Origin: Microbacterium candidum
GTDB taxonomy: Bacteria > Actinomycetota > Actinomycetes > Actinomycetales > Microbacteriaceae
Assembly: GCF_030315975.1 (NCBI RefSeq)
Contig: NZ_JASXSZ010000001.1
Coordinates: forward strand, 620,001 to 684,000
Direction: 5' to 3'
DNA: 64,000 nt
Of this stretch, positions 9,113 through 17,425 are shown one piece after another. The notes under the pieces are model-generated. The model was not told where the DNA came from. It did not search any database and saw only the letters and a list, made by a program, of their open reading frames with translations. A program made the translations under genes and the position numbers. Within the stretch, counting starts at the first letter, position 1. Each line of letters starts with the position of its first letter.

Positions 9113-9200
9113 GGCTCACCCCCGTACCTTCGGCTGGCGAAACTCTATCGGGCGTAAGCTCGGGAGGAGTCCGTCCGACCACGCGGCTGGGGAGGCGAAT

Positions 9201-10379
9201 GTGGCCGACCGGGAGCGACGTCTGCGCACGCTCTTCCTGAATCACACGACTGTGCCCGGGGGGGCCGAGTTCGCGCTCGTGCGAATGCTGCGAGCCGATA
9301 CCGACTGGAACGCGGTCGTGCTCCTGGCGCGCCCCGGTTCGTCCGGCGACGGTGTGTTCGCCGATCTCCCGCCGAACGCGCCCCTTATGCGCAACGGCGT
9401 GACACAGCGCTTCGGAGCGAGCAGCGCGGGGCGTCTGGCCCAGGCGGACAACGCCACGAGGCTCGCCGCGCAGGCGGCGGCGACCCGCATCCACCGCGCG
9501 TTCCGCACGGCGGACGTCGTCGTGGCCAACACGACCCGCGCGGCCGCGTACGGCGCGCTCGCGGCCCGCACGTCGCGCACGCCGTTCGTCGTGCACGTGC
9601 GGGACCTCGTGGAGGCCGAGGCGATCGGCGGGATGGGAGCCGCCATCATGCAGCGGATCGTCCTGCCCCGCGCGGACGGCGTCGTCGCCGACACCGAGCG
9701 TGCGCTGGCCTCCGCTCTGCCGTTCGTGCGTCCCGGCACGCCTGTGTCGGTCATCCCGAGCGCTTCCGGCATCTCGCGCGGGCCCGTTCGCGATCGCGGC
9801 GACGGCCCCGTCGTACTCGGGATGCTGGCGCGCATCGACCCGTGGAAGGGGCAGGAGCTGCTCCTCGACGCGTTCGCGCGCGCCTTCCCCGACGGCGACG
9901 AGCGGCTCGAGTTCGCCGGCGGCGCCCCGTTCGGCCATGAGGACTACGCCGAGCACCTCCGCCGTCGGGCGGCGGATCTGGGGGTGTCGAACCGGGTCGA
10001 GCTCCTCGGACACGTCGACGACGTCGACGCGGTGCTCGCGCGCTGGCACATCGCCGTGCAGGCCTCCACGCGCCCGGAACCCCTCGGCCAGAACGTGCTG
10101 CAGTACCTCGCGGCCGGCTGTGCCACGGTCGTCGCGGACGAGGGCGGACCGACCGAGTGGGTCGACGACGGTGTCAACGGGCGGAGGTTCGCGCCCCGCG
10201 ATGTCGAGGCGCTCGCATCCGTCCTGGGTGAACTCGGAGCCGACGATGCGCAGCGAGGGGCCCTCGCTCGCGCAGCCGCCGAGACCGAAGGGCTGCGCAC
10301 GGATGCCGAGATCGCCGCCGAGCACGCAGCGTTCTACGAGGACGTGTGGTCGGCGGTGCACCGGAGTGTGACCTCGTGA
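9201..10379 (+). CDS. Glycosyltransferase family 4
   Basis: GT4 glycosyltransferase of 392 aa. I choose the GTG at 9201 because GGGGAGGCGA lies just upstream and the product then begins close to the first beta-strand (LRTLFLNHTTVPGGAEFALV); the longer open frame to the left is shadow of the divergent gene. The donor half has VVLGMLARIDPWKGQELLLD, and RPEPLGQNVLQYLAAGCATV replaces the usual E-x7-E block, with the first acidic residue in RPEPLGQN. It precedes the tyrosine phosphatase gene by 31 bp on the same strand, so the two are probably co-transcribed. Substrate unknown. Confidence 0.82.
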   Translation: MADRERRLRTLFLNHTTVPGGAEFALVRMLRADTDWNAVVLLARPGSSGDGVFADLPPNAPLMRNGVTQRFGASSAGRLAQADNATRLAAQAAATRIHRAFRTADVVVANTTRAAAYGALAARTSRTPFVVHVRDLVEAEAIGGMGAAIMQRIVLPRADGVVADTERALASALPFVRPGTPVSVIPSASGISRGPVRDRGDGPVVLGMLARIDPWKGQELLLDAFARAFPDGDERLEFAGGAPFGHEDYAEHLRRRAADLGVSNRVELLGHVDDVDAVLARWHIAVQASTRPEPLGQNVLQYLAAGCATVVADEGGPTEWVDDGVNGRRFAPRDVEALASVLGELGADDAQRGALARAAAETEGLRTDAEIAAEHAAFYEDVWSAVHRSVTS

Positions 10380-10410
10380 GCCGGGGCGGCGGACGGCCGG
10401 GGGAGCAGGC

Positions 10411-11046
10411 ATGAACGAGGAGTTCCGCGTCCTCGTGGTGTGCACGGGGAACGTCCACCGCTCGGCGCTCGCCGACGAGCTCATGTCCACGTGGGCCGAC
10501 TGGTATCTCCCGGAGGAGCTGCGCCGTCAGGTCGTGGTCGGCAGCGCGGGAACACGAGCGCCCGTGGGTGAGCCCATGGGCGTGATGACCCGCCGGGTCG
10601 CGACGTCGCTCGGCGTCTCCGGTGGCGAGCACACGGCGCGCATGCTGACCGACGACCTCATCGAGAGCGCCGACCTCGTGCTCACCGCGTCCCGCGCGCA
10701 CAGCGACGAAGTCGTCCGCCGTGTGCCGCGCGCGATGCGACGGACGTTCACGATCCGCGAGGCGGGGCGCATCGCGGCGCTCGTGCCGCCGGGGCACCCG
10801 ACCTATCTGTCCTATCTCCGCTCGGTCGTCGCGGCGATGGCCGATCTCCGGCACGACGCCGCGGCATCCCGCCCGTCCGACGACGACATCGTCGATCCGC
10901 AGGGGCGAGGGAGCGCTGGAGTGGATGCCATGGTGCGTGAGGAGATCCCGGCATTGGTGTTGCTCGCGCAGTCGCTGTGGGGGATGCCGGCGCCTGACGC
11001 CGACGCGTACAACGGTGCCGCGGCGGATCCTGCCGCGCTGCGCTGA
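10411..11046 (+). CDS. Low-molecular-weight protein-tyrosine-phosphatase-like protein (Wzb/Etp type)
   Basis: 211-aa LMW-PTP fold protein. The phosphate loop near residue 9 reads VVCTGNVHRSALADEL. The catalytic Cys and Arg of C-x5-R-S are present, but the family's usual second Cys is His and the Pro after Ser is Ala. The general-acid region is IVDPQGRGSAGVD, giving the expected Asp-Pro pair late in the chain. Such phosphatases dephosphorylate bacterial tyrosine kinases (Wzc type) that control capsule export, and some act on arsenate instead. Its place 31 bp behind a glycosyltransferase favours the capsule role. The start is preceded by GGGGGAGCAGGC. It is longer than the common 150 aa because of inserts after residue 120. 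Confidence 0.75.
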   Translation: MNEEFRVLVVCTGNVHRSALADELMSTWADWYLPEELRRQVVVGSAGTRAPVGEPMGVMTRRVATSLGVSGGEHTARMLTDDLIESADLVLTASRAHSDEVVRRVPRAMRRTFTIREAGRIAALVPPGHPTYLSYLRSVVAAMADLRHDAAASRPSDDDIVDPQGRGSAGVDAMVREEIPALVLLAQSLWGMPAPDADAYNGAAADPAALR

Positions 11047-11059
11047 GACGGCGGCCTCG

Positions 11060-12562
11060 TCAACCCGGACAAGGAACGCGGAAGAGCCAACTGCCGTGAA
11101 TCAAGCGCCCGGTCGAGGGAGTAGCGTGCGACACGCAGGCGGCGATCGCCGGGTCGAGGCCGGAGCGATCCTCGAGGGTCGGAGGCCAGATGCTCACGAT
11201 CCACATCGTGCGGGAAGGGTCCGTGGCATCCTTCGACGCCACCGGGCTGGTCCGCAGTGGATCCACGCTCTCGATACGACGCACGCCGAGGACAGGAAGC
11301 GGCCCGTCGGGCACGGTCTGGAGGATCTCACGGCGATATCCTCGGTCGCCGGAGGCCTCCGCGAATCCGTAGGCCACTCCGCCCTGCTCGTATCGCTGAA
11401 CCACCACGAGCAGATCACCGGGCTGCGCTGAGGACCGGATATCCGAGGCGATCGCGGGGAAGTCGTCCCCGCGCAGCGGGTACAGCGCGGATTCCGCACC
11501 GCGGGCGCCGCCGACGATGAGGAGCACGATCGCCGCGCACGCTCCGACGACATCCCACAGACGGTGCTCCACGGCGAGCCGCCCGACGGCGGCGCCGATG
11601 ACGAGAGCGGCGCCGATCGAGGACCAGAGGACGTATCGCTCGGCGAGTAGGGGCCGGATCGTCACAGACATGGCGAAGAGGAGGGCCGTCGGCGCGACCG
11701 CCAGTGCGAGCGCGAACAGCAACGGTCGCCTCCATGACCGGGTACCGCGCACGAGCGTCAGCAGACCGACCGCGAGGAAGACAGCGAGGACGACGGCGTC
11801 GAAGGCGACCGCTCTCCCCGGCGACAGCGACAGCGCTGCCGCGAGCGTCTGGACGGCATCACGGGCATCGACGCGCGACAGCCAATCGAGTTGTCCCCGC
11901 TGCCCGAGCCCGCGCAGGATCATGAGGAGCGTCGCAACGAACCAGGGGATGCTCACCGCCGCCCAGATCGCGGCGTTCCGCGCGCGGGGAGCGGAGACGG
12001 AGAGGATGACCGTCAACGCGAGTGGAAGGGCGGCGAGAGGCTGAAGAATCACCGCGACCACGCCTGCCGCCGAATACACGATCCATCCCGCAGCCGGACT
12101 GCGCGCGGTCCGAGTCGTATCGAGGGCGAGGATGGCGACGGCGACGGCCAGGATCGAGAGCGCGTAGGGGCGGGCATTCGCGCCGGAAGCGATTCCCGCC
12201 GCCCCGATGGCGAACGCGGAGCCCGCGAAGAGCCCCGAGACCGTACCGAACCAGCGCTGGCCGAGAATCCCGACGAGCGCCGACGTGGCGACGAATCCGA
12301 ATGCAGACGCCCACCGCATCCCCTCACCGAGACCGGCGAGCGGTGCCAATGCATGGACGAGGAGGTAGTACGGCGCCAGCACGCCGTCCACATGGGATGT
12401 CGCCTCGAGCAGTCGCCCGGGGGAGAGCGACGCGTACATCGATGTCGCGAACTCATCGCGCCACAGGGGAGCGTTGCTCCAGCGGACCGCGACCAGCAGC
12501 GCCGCGAGCCCCGCCGGAATCGTGATGACGACCGCGCGGGCGAGCGCGGTCGGCCGGCTCAC
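11060..12562 (-). CDS. GT-C fold membrane glycosyltransferase (GT39/ArnT-like)
   Basis: 500-aa polytopic membrane protein with about ten hydrophobic segments. The start is the GTG at 12562-12560, overlapping the preceding gene's TGA (GTGA). The first periplasmic loop holds the acidic catalytic motif in SNAPLWRDEFATSMYASLSP, as in polyprenyl-phosphate-dependent mannosyl- and arabinosyltransferases. After the last helix there is an extracytoplasmic C-terminal domain (from about residue 375). It has the same architecture as the protein at 44885-46429. It probably transfers a sugar from polyprenyl-phosphate to a cell-envelope acceptor. Last gene of the ATP-grasp/serine-hydrolase operon and convergent, with a 13-bp gap, with the phosphatase gene. 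Confidence 0.75.
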   Translation of the reverse strand: MSRPTALARAVVITIPAGLAALLVAVRWSNAPLWRDEFATSMYASLSPGRLLEATSHVDGVLAPYYLLVHALAPLAGLGEGMRWASAFGFVATSALVGILGQRWFGTVSGLFAGSAFAIGAAGIASGANARPYALSILAVAVAILALDTTRTARSPAAGWIVYSAAGVVAVILQPLAALPLALTVILSVSAPRARNAAIWAAVSIPWFVATLLMILRGLGQRGQLDWLSRVDARDAVQTLAAALSLSPGRAVAFDAVVLAVFLAVGLLTLVRGTRSWRRPLLFALALAVAPTALLFAMSVTIRPLLAERYVLWSSIGAALVIGAAVGRLAVEHRLWDVVGACAAIVLLIVGGARGAESALYPLRGDDFPAIASDIRSSAQPGDLLVVVQRYEQGGVAYGFAEASGDRGYRREILQTVPDGPLPVLGVRRIESVDPLRTSPVASKDATDPSRTMWIVSIWPPTLEDRSGLDPAIAACVSHATPSTGRLIHGSWLFRVPCPG

Positions 12563-13770
12563 ACGAGCGCCCACGCGGCCGCGTCGAACGCGGCGATCGT
12601 GGACAGGAGCTTCATCCCGTCCTGCGGCGTGGTCCAGGTCGACAGCTTTGCCGCGACGACGCCGGCGGCGCGGTTGATGTAGATCATCTGCCCGTGGATG
12701 CCGAGTGCCAGGAAGACGTCCGACCCGGCGCGCGGGAACCAGAATCCGTTGCGGTACATACCGCCGTCCATGAGCGTCGGCTCGGAGGCCGCCGCGAACG
12801 CCTCGCGGGAGTCGGGGGCGCCGGTCACGGTGTCCTCCACCCACCACGTGGGCAGCACCGGAACGCCGTCGAGGGCGAAGCCGTCGCGCAGGAACAGCGA
12901 TCCGAATCGGGCGAGATCGCGCAGGGATGCGGAGATGCCGCCGTCGAACATGCCCTCGCCGACGCCGTCGACGCCGACGTGGGCGTCGGACTCCGCGCCC
13001 ATGGGCTGCCACAGCCGCTCGGACATGACATCAGCCGGGTGACGTCCCGTGGCGCCCTCGATCACGAAGCCGAGCGCGTCCGTCTCGCACGACTTGTAGT
13101 CGAAGCGGCCGCCGTGGATCCGGTCGGCGATGAGTGTGGCGAGGAAGCCGAGCAGGGTGTCGGGTACGCCCTCGTGGACGCGCGGCGCCCATCCGATCGC
13201 CTCTTCGAGGAGGCGGACTTCGGCCGAGGAATCGAGGTAGTTCTCGGAGAAGCGGATGCCGGTGCGCATGTCGAGAAGATCGCGCACCGTCGCCCCCGCG
13301 TAGCCGGAGAGCGCCAGGGCGGGAACGTAGGCGGACACGGGGAGCGCCGCATCCAGCTCGCCCGTCCCCATGAGCGTGCCCGCGGTGGCGGTCGTGAGCG
13401 ACTTGCTGACCGACATCAGCAGGTGCACGCCCTGCGGGCTCATCGGCTCGATGTACTCCTCGGCGACGACGGCGCCGTCCTTGGTGACGATCCACGCGTC
13501 GGTCGCAGTGTTCGCCATGATCTGCGCGAACGTCGAGGTTCCGGCATCCCACGGCAGGGTAACGGGCACGTCGGACAGATCGTGCGGGGTGCTGCCGAAC
13601 GCGGTCGTGCGCGCTCCGCGGGGGATCGCACGGACAGGCAGGAAGCTCGCGATGTTCTGCATCGACCACGCGAGGAACCCCGCGGTCTGCCACTGGTCGA
13701 GCGGAGGGCCGGCAGGCCTGCTGGCGCGTCCGCCGATCACGAGCTCGTACGGCTCACTGCTGGAATACAC
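12559..13770 (-). CDS. Serine hydrolase of the beta-lactamase/NylB family
   Basis: 403-aa penicillin-binding-protein-like serine hydrolase. Catalytic residues visible: S120-x-x-K123 (LLMSVSKSLTT) and Y225 (GRFDYKSCETDALG), at nearly the spacing of Ser112/Lys115/Tyr215 in 6-aminohexanoate-dimer hydrolase NylB. The late loop is ALGIHGQMIYINRA, where NylB-type enzymes carry a substrate-binding segment. No signal peptide is seen, so it is probably cytoplasmic. The frame opens at GTG 13770. It lies 26 bp behind the ATP-grasp ligase gene and overlaps the GT-C gene by 4 bp. Family members cleave amides or esters; the pairing with a ligase suggests hydrolysis of a peptide- or amide-like metabolite, but the substrate is unknown. 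Confidence 0.8.
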   Translation of the reverse strand: MYSSSEPYELVIGGRASRPAGPPLDQWQTAGFLAWSMQNIASFLPVRAIPRGARTTAFGSTPHDLSDVPVTLPWDAGTSTFAQIMANTATDAWIVTKDGAVVAEEYIEPMSPQGVHLLMSVSKSLTTATAGTLMGTGELDAALPVSAYVPALALSGYAGATVRDLLDMRTGIRFSENYLDSSAEVRLLEEAIGWAPRVHEGVPDTLLGFLATLIADRIHGGRFDYKSCETDALGFVIEGATGRHPADVMSERLWQPMGAESDAHVGVDGVGEGMFDGGISASLRDLARFGSLFLRDGFALDGVPVLPTWWVEDTVTGAPDSREAFAAASEPTLMDGGMYRNGFWFPRAGSDVFLALGIHGQMIYINRAAGVVAAKLSTWTTPQDGMKLLSTIAAFDAAAWALV

Positions 13771-13796
13771 CCGCTCAACTGTGCCATACCGCCCTG

Positions 13797-15413
13797 TCAG
13801 GACGCCTTCCCCTGCTCCGAGCGCGCCGGTGCTCGCTGCTCGAGCGGCGTCACCGAATACATCGCGCGGATCGAGTCGATGAAGTGCGTGGCACCGATCG
13901 TGAGCGCGCCGCGCGGGGTCTGCAGACGGCCCTTGGTCACGAGGATGCCGAGATCCGCGCCCTTCCAGCGGTAGTCGCCCGGCCCGTAGACGCGGAGATA
14001 GAACGCCTCGTGCTCATTGTTGAGCAGATGCCAGTCGAGCTCGGCGTGCGAGAACACGAGGGCGCCGTTCTGCGCCACCACGTATCTGCCGGTCGGCGGG
14101 GCGGAGTTGATGCGCTCGACGGTCGCCTGCGTGTGCTTGATGACCATCGTCGACCACTCGTCCTCGCTCGCCAGCTCCTCCCACCGCTCGTTGATCTCGG
14201 CGACGTCGAGCTCGAAGTCGACGCCGGAGTACTCCAGAAGATGGAAGGCGAACAGCGGGACGTCGGCGTACGCGCCTGCCGTGACATTGGTGACCGCCGA
14301 GGCGCCGCTGATACGCGGATTCAGCTCGCCGAGGTACACGTCGTTCGTGTCGGTGTCGATCAGCACATCGACCTCGAAGAACCCCCGGTAGCCCTCCTGA
14401 CCGAGCCGGTTGCCCAATCGCTCCACGAGCCCCGCGGCGGTCTTGCGCGTCGGCTCGTCGAGCACGTCGGGGAACATCTCGTTGCCGGACCACCCGCCGC
14501 GGTACGGCGTCAGCTGGCGATGACCGGTGATCTCGGTCATGAACGGGCCCACGATCGTGCCGTGACGCGTGATCACCGCCTCGACGGCGATCGGGCGGTT
14601 GTTGATCCGCTTCATGATCTTGATCTCGACCCCGACGAGGTCGCCCGCGATCTTCGCGAAGTCCTCCTCGCCGGTGACGAAGTATGTGGTCTTGCCCGAG
14701 TCGCCGTAGGCGGTCTGGATGACGAGGTCGGTGCCGAGCTTCGCCTTCTTCGCCGCAGCCTTGACGTCGCTCCATCCCTCGACGGTCGTCAGCACGTTGG
14801 GCACGCTCGGCACGTCCACCTCGTTGCCGAGCTGGGTGGTCACGATCTTGGAGTCGAGCCGCTCGCGCAGTTCGGCGGACGGGAGGATGAGGTCGTACCC
14901 CAGCTCCTCGCAGATCTCCTCCGTCTCACGGTCGAAGAACACCATGACGATCTGCGGCCGGAGCCCCGGCGGGGTGCGCCGGGCGATGTGCGCGCGCACC
15001 TCCGCGTTGCGCAGGAGCCAGTTGTTGATGTGCTCGCCGCTCTCGAACTCGATGTACGGCTTGTCGTGCGGACTGAAGACCCGGGGATGCATCCCCTGCC
15101 ACGCGTCGTAGTACACGATGTACGAGAAGCCGCGCACCATCCGGTCGAGGCCGAGGAGGTTGAACGCCGTCGCCCCGACGAAGAACACGGGCTGCGGGCT
15201 CGTGCGGAAGTGATGGCGGATCTCCGACATGTTCCGCAGGGCGTGCTCGGCACCGGTCTTCTTGGCCTTCCGGGCGCTCGCCGTGCGCTTTCGGCCCGTA
15301 CGGGTGAGCAGCTTGAGCGCGTCTCCTGATGGCGGCGGAGCCGCATCCTTCGACTCTTCGTCCGCGGCTGACCGCTCCGCGACCGTCGTTCGTGTGCTCG
15401 TCCTGCGTGCCAT
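13797..15413 (-). CDS. ATP-grasp ligase (often annotated biotin carboxylase-like)
   Basis: 538-aa ATP-grasp protein. After a basic low-complexity leader (residues 1-55) comes a pre-ATP-grasp domain (SPQPVFFVGATAFNLLGLDR) and then the ATP-grasp fold. The ATP-binding strand is TDLVIQTAYGDSGKTTYFVT and the Mg-binding core is VYLGELNPRISGASAVTN (E..NPR.SG.S). It lacks a biotin-carboxyl-carrier domain and the biotin-carboxylase central domain, so a carboxylase role is unlikely. ATP-grasp enzymes join a carboxylate to an amine or thiol via an acyl phosphate. First gene of a three-gene operon with a NylB-like hydrolase and a GT-C glycosyltransferase. The ATG follows a GGGGGTCC sequence. Confidence 0.8.
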   Translation of the reverse strand: MARRTSTRTTVAERSAADEESKDAAPPPSGDALKLLTRTGRKRTASARKAKKTGAEHALRNMSEIRHHFRTSPQPVFFVGATAFNLLGLDRMVRGFSYIVYYDAWQGMHPRVFSPHDKPYIEFESGEHINNWLLRNAEVRAHIARRTPPGLRPQIVMVFFDRETEEICEELGYDLILPSAELRERLDSKIVTTQLGNEVDVPSVPNVLTTVEGWSDVKAAAKKAKLGTDLVIQTAYGDSGKTTYFVTGEEDFAKIAGDLVGVEIKIMKRINNRPIAVEAVITRHGTIVGPFMTEITGHRQLTPYRGGWSGNEMFPDVLDEPTRKTAAGLVERLGNRLGQEGYRGFFEVDVLIDTDTNDVYLGELNPRISGASAVTNVTAGAYADVPLFAFHLLEYSGVDFELDVAEINERWEELASEDEWSTMVIKHTQATVERINSAPPTGRYVVAQNGALVFSHAELDWHLLNNEHEAFYLRVYGPGDYRWKGADLGILVTKGRLQTPRGALTIGATHFIDSIRAMYSVTPLEQRAPARSEQGKAS

Positions 15414-15567
15414 GCCTGGACCCCCATCGCGTCCGTGGTGCCGTCATCTTTCCACAGAGGGCGCGCGGGCGGAACAGGGAATCCGACCCGCGACATGATC
15501 CACCCGAAGACGTGGGAATTTCGCCCGCGATCGGGCACGATGTACCTCAACGGGGAAAGGGGATCCC

Positions 15568-16296
15568 ATGTCGCGATCCAGGCGTGGTGTCATCATCGGA
15601 GCGGTGTTCGGGCTGGCGCTTCTGGCGCTCGCGGGATGTTCATCAGGGTCGCCCTCGCCCGCCGGGACCTCGTCGGCGCCGACGTCGTCGACGGCCGTCG
15701 CAGGCGCGGCGTGGCTCGACGGCGGGCACGCGGTGGCGGTCGTGAGCATGGGCAGCTCGTCGTGCATTCCGGCTGCTGGGGCGATCTCGGCCAGCGGGCA
15801 GAAGGTCACGGTCGAGTTCGCGGCTCCGCCCGCGAACCAGGCGTGCACGTCCGACTTCGTGCCGCGCGCGACGTACGTCGCTCTCCCAGACGGCGTGAAC
15901 CCCGCTCAGAACGTCCAGGTGACCGCGAACGGGTCGGTGACCGGCACGGTCACGCTGGCGGGACTCACTCAAGGGGTCGCGACGGCAGACCAGACGCCGA
16001 CGGCCGGCTGGATCGAGGGGATGCAGAGCGGCGGTGAGCTGTCCGCGGGAGCCTTCGCCTTCGTGACCTGGGGGTCGTCGACGTGTCCGCCCGCGCTCGC
16101 CGCGGTGACGGCGGCGAGCGCATCCGACATCACCGTCGTGCTCGCGGCTCCTCCGGGACAGAAGACGTGCACGATGGACATGGCGCCGCGTGCCGCGGTC
16201 GCGGTGAGCCCACCGACGGTGACCGGTGCCGACGTGACCGTGTCCTTCGAGGGCGACGGCATCACCGGCTCGACCAAGATGCTCGGCACCCGCTGA
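15568..16296 (+). CDS. Lipoprotein with internally duplicated domain, unknown function
   Basis: 242-aa predicted lipoprotein. A basic N-terminus (MSRSRRG) and hydrophobic segment end in the lipobox LALAGC, then a Ser/Pro/Thr linker. Residues about 45-135 and 140-242 are two copies of one domain. Each begins with a Trp segment (AAWLDGG, AGWIEGM), then a Cys motif (WGSSTCPP versus MGSSSCIP), then CT.D..PRA near the end (ACTSDFVPRATYVAL versus TCTMDMAPRAAVAVS). The paired Cys in each copy probably form a disulfide outside the membrane. The start is supported by a GGGGA element before the ATG. I do not recognise the family. Confidence 0.7.
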   Translation: MSRSRRGVIIGAVFGLALLALAGCSSGSPSPAGTSSAPTSSTAVAGAAWLDGGHAVAVVSMGSSSCIPAAGAISASGQKVTVEFAAPPANQACTSDFVPRATYVALPDGVNPAQNVQVTANGSVTGTVTLAGLTQGVATADQTPTAGWIEGMQSGGELSAGAFAFVTWGSSTCPPALAAVTAASASDITVVLAAPPGQKTCTMDMAPRAAVAVSPPTVTGADVTVSFEGDGITGSTKMLGTR

Positions 16297-16314
16297 CGGG
16301 CACCGCTTCTGCGT

Positions 16315-16338
16315 GCTCCTCCCGCTGAGCGGAGGAGC
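16315..16338 (+). terminator. Hairpin after lipoprotein gene
   Basis: GCTCCTCC (16315-16322) pairs with GGAGGAGC (16331-16338) around a short GC loop, 19 bp after the lipoprotein stop. There is no T-run, so termination efficiency is uncertain. Confidence 0.45.
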
Positions 16339-16408
16339 GCGATCCTGCGGAGGGCTGAAGGAGCCGATTCGATCCTCCCTCAGCGCGGTGCCCTCCGCTC
16401 GGGAAGGC

Positions 16409-16639
16409 TCAGTCGGCGCGCACGAGCAGGTCGCCCACCTCGCAGTCGAGCGCCCGGCAGATCGCCGACAGCGTCGAATAGCGGATCGCGCGCGCGCGGT
16501 CGTTCTTGAGCACGGACAGGTTGACGATCGAGACGCCGACGAGCTCGCTCAGGTGCGTGAGCGTCATCCCGCGCTCCGCCAGCAGTTCGTCGAGCCGGCA
16601 GTGGATGCCGCTGAGCTCGTCCTCCTCGGCGGGCGTCAC
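16409..16639 (-). CDS. Small HTH transcriptional regulator (Cro/C1, YozG-like)
   Basis: 76-aa Xre-type DNA-binding protein consisting almost only of the HTH domain. The helix-turn-helix reads GMTLTHLSELVGVSIVNLSV, followed by YSTLSAICRALDCEVGDLL, the last two helices of the fold. It is very similar to the YozG group, which is usually encoded next to DUF2975 membrane proteins, exactly the case here: its ATG overlaps the stop of the membrane gene at 16636 by 4 bp. It probably autoregulates the three-gene operon; a palindrome ahead of the first gene is a candidate operator. Confidence 0.85.
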   Translation of the reverse strand: MTPAEEDELSGIHCRLDELLAERGMTLTHLSELVGVSIVNLSVLKNDRARAIRYSTLSAICRALDCEVGDLLVRAD

Positions 16640-17385
16640 ACGAGTCCCTCGGTGTCCTTCTGAAGGCGTGTGCCATAGCGAAGGATTGCGGCGAGGGCCG
16701 CGAATCCCAGGCCGGCCCCGATCGGCCAGAGGGGGAGCGTGAAGGATGACGTCGCCATCGGCCAGTTCTGGAGGGGATCGTCGTTCGGGTCACCCGTGCC
16801 CCCCGTCGCGCCCGTCCACGCCAGCAGCTCGTGCGACACCATCGATCCGGCGATGTCGCTCATGATCCCGGAAGCCATCCCGCCCACGAGGACGACAACG
16901 GCGGTGATCATGGCCATACGTGCCACGACCGGCGCGAAGGCCGCACCGCGGAGCAGCTGGAAGCAGGCCACGGCGATGAGGCCGGCGATGGCAGCCGGCA
17001 CGAGGGCGCCGAGCGCCTGACCGATGCCCCACAGCACGCGGGCGCCCGAAGACGCCCCCTCGACCCAGACGTCGGCCTCGACGAAGCCGCCCTGAGCGAG
17101 GGTCGCCGTTGTACCGGAGATCGTCGTCCCCGGTGGCAGCGTCGGCCAGAAGGGCGACACCGGGATGGTGATGTGCAGCTGCGTATCCATGAGGGAGCCG
17201 ACGAGCACGATGATCGCCGCCACCACGCCGAACAGCGCGGCGAGTGCGGAAACAGTCAACGTGAGCCCGATCGTGGGGTCGATGCCCCGCCGCCGCCAGG
17301 ACCGGGCGGCCAGCACCAAGAGGGCGACGATCACCCCCACGATGATGAGCAGCACGAGGATGTGAGCCCACGAGAACGCACCCAT
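16636..17385 (-). CDS. DUF2975-like four-helix membrane protein (paralogue 2)
   Basis: 249-aa integral membrane protein with an N-terminal helix, a second helix near residue 50, an extracytoplasmic loop, and two to three more helices ending at about residue 235. The last residues (GTRLQKDTEGLV) are identical to those of the neighbouring paralogue at 17426. This tail, plus a downstream YozG-type regulator, is characteristic of DUF2975 proteins, whose biochemical role is unknown. The extracytoplasmic loop (residues about 70-115) has no Cys. Second gene of the operon; 40 bp after its paralogue and coupled to the regulator by a 4-bp overlap. Confidence 0.72.
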   Translation of the reverse strand: MGAFSWAHILVLLIIVGVIVALLVLAARSWRRRGIDPTIGLTLTVSALAALFGVVAAIIVLVGSLMDTQLHITIPVSPFWPTLPPGTTISGTTATLAQGGFVEADVWVEGASSGARVLWGIGQALGALVPAAIAGLIAVACFQLLRGAAFAPVVARMAMITAVVVLVGGMASGIMSDIAGSMVSHELLAWTGATGGTGDPNDDPLQNWPMATSSFTLPLWPIGAGLGFAALAAILRYGTRLQKDTEGLV

Positions 17386-17425
17386 CAGGCGCTCCTTTCA
17401 GACGAGAAGAACGTCGAAACACTCA

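Noticed and set aside
13797-15413. Biotin carboxylase function for the ATP-grasp protein
   Set aside because: No biotin-carboxylase central domain signature and no carrier domain or carboxyltransferase gene nearby.
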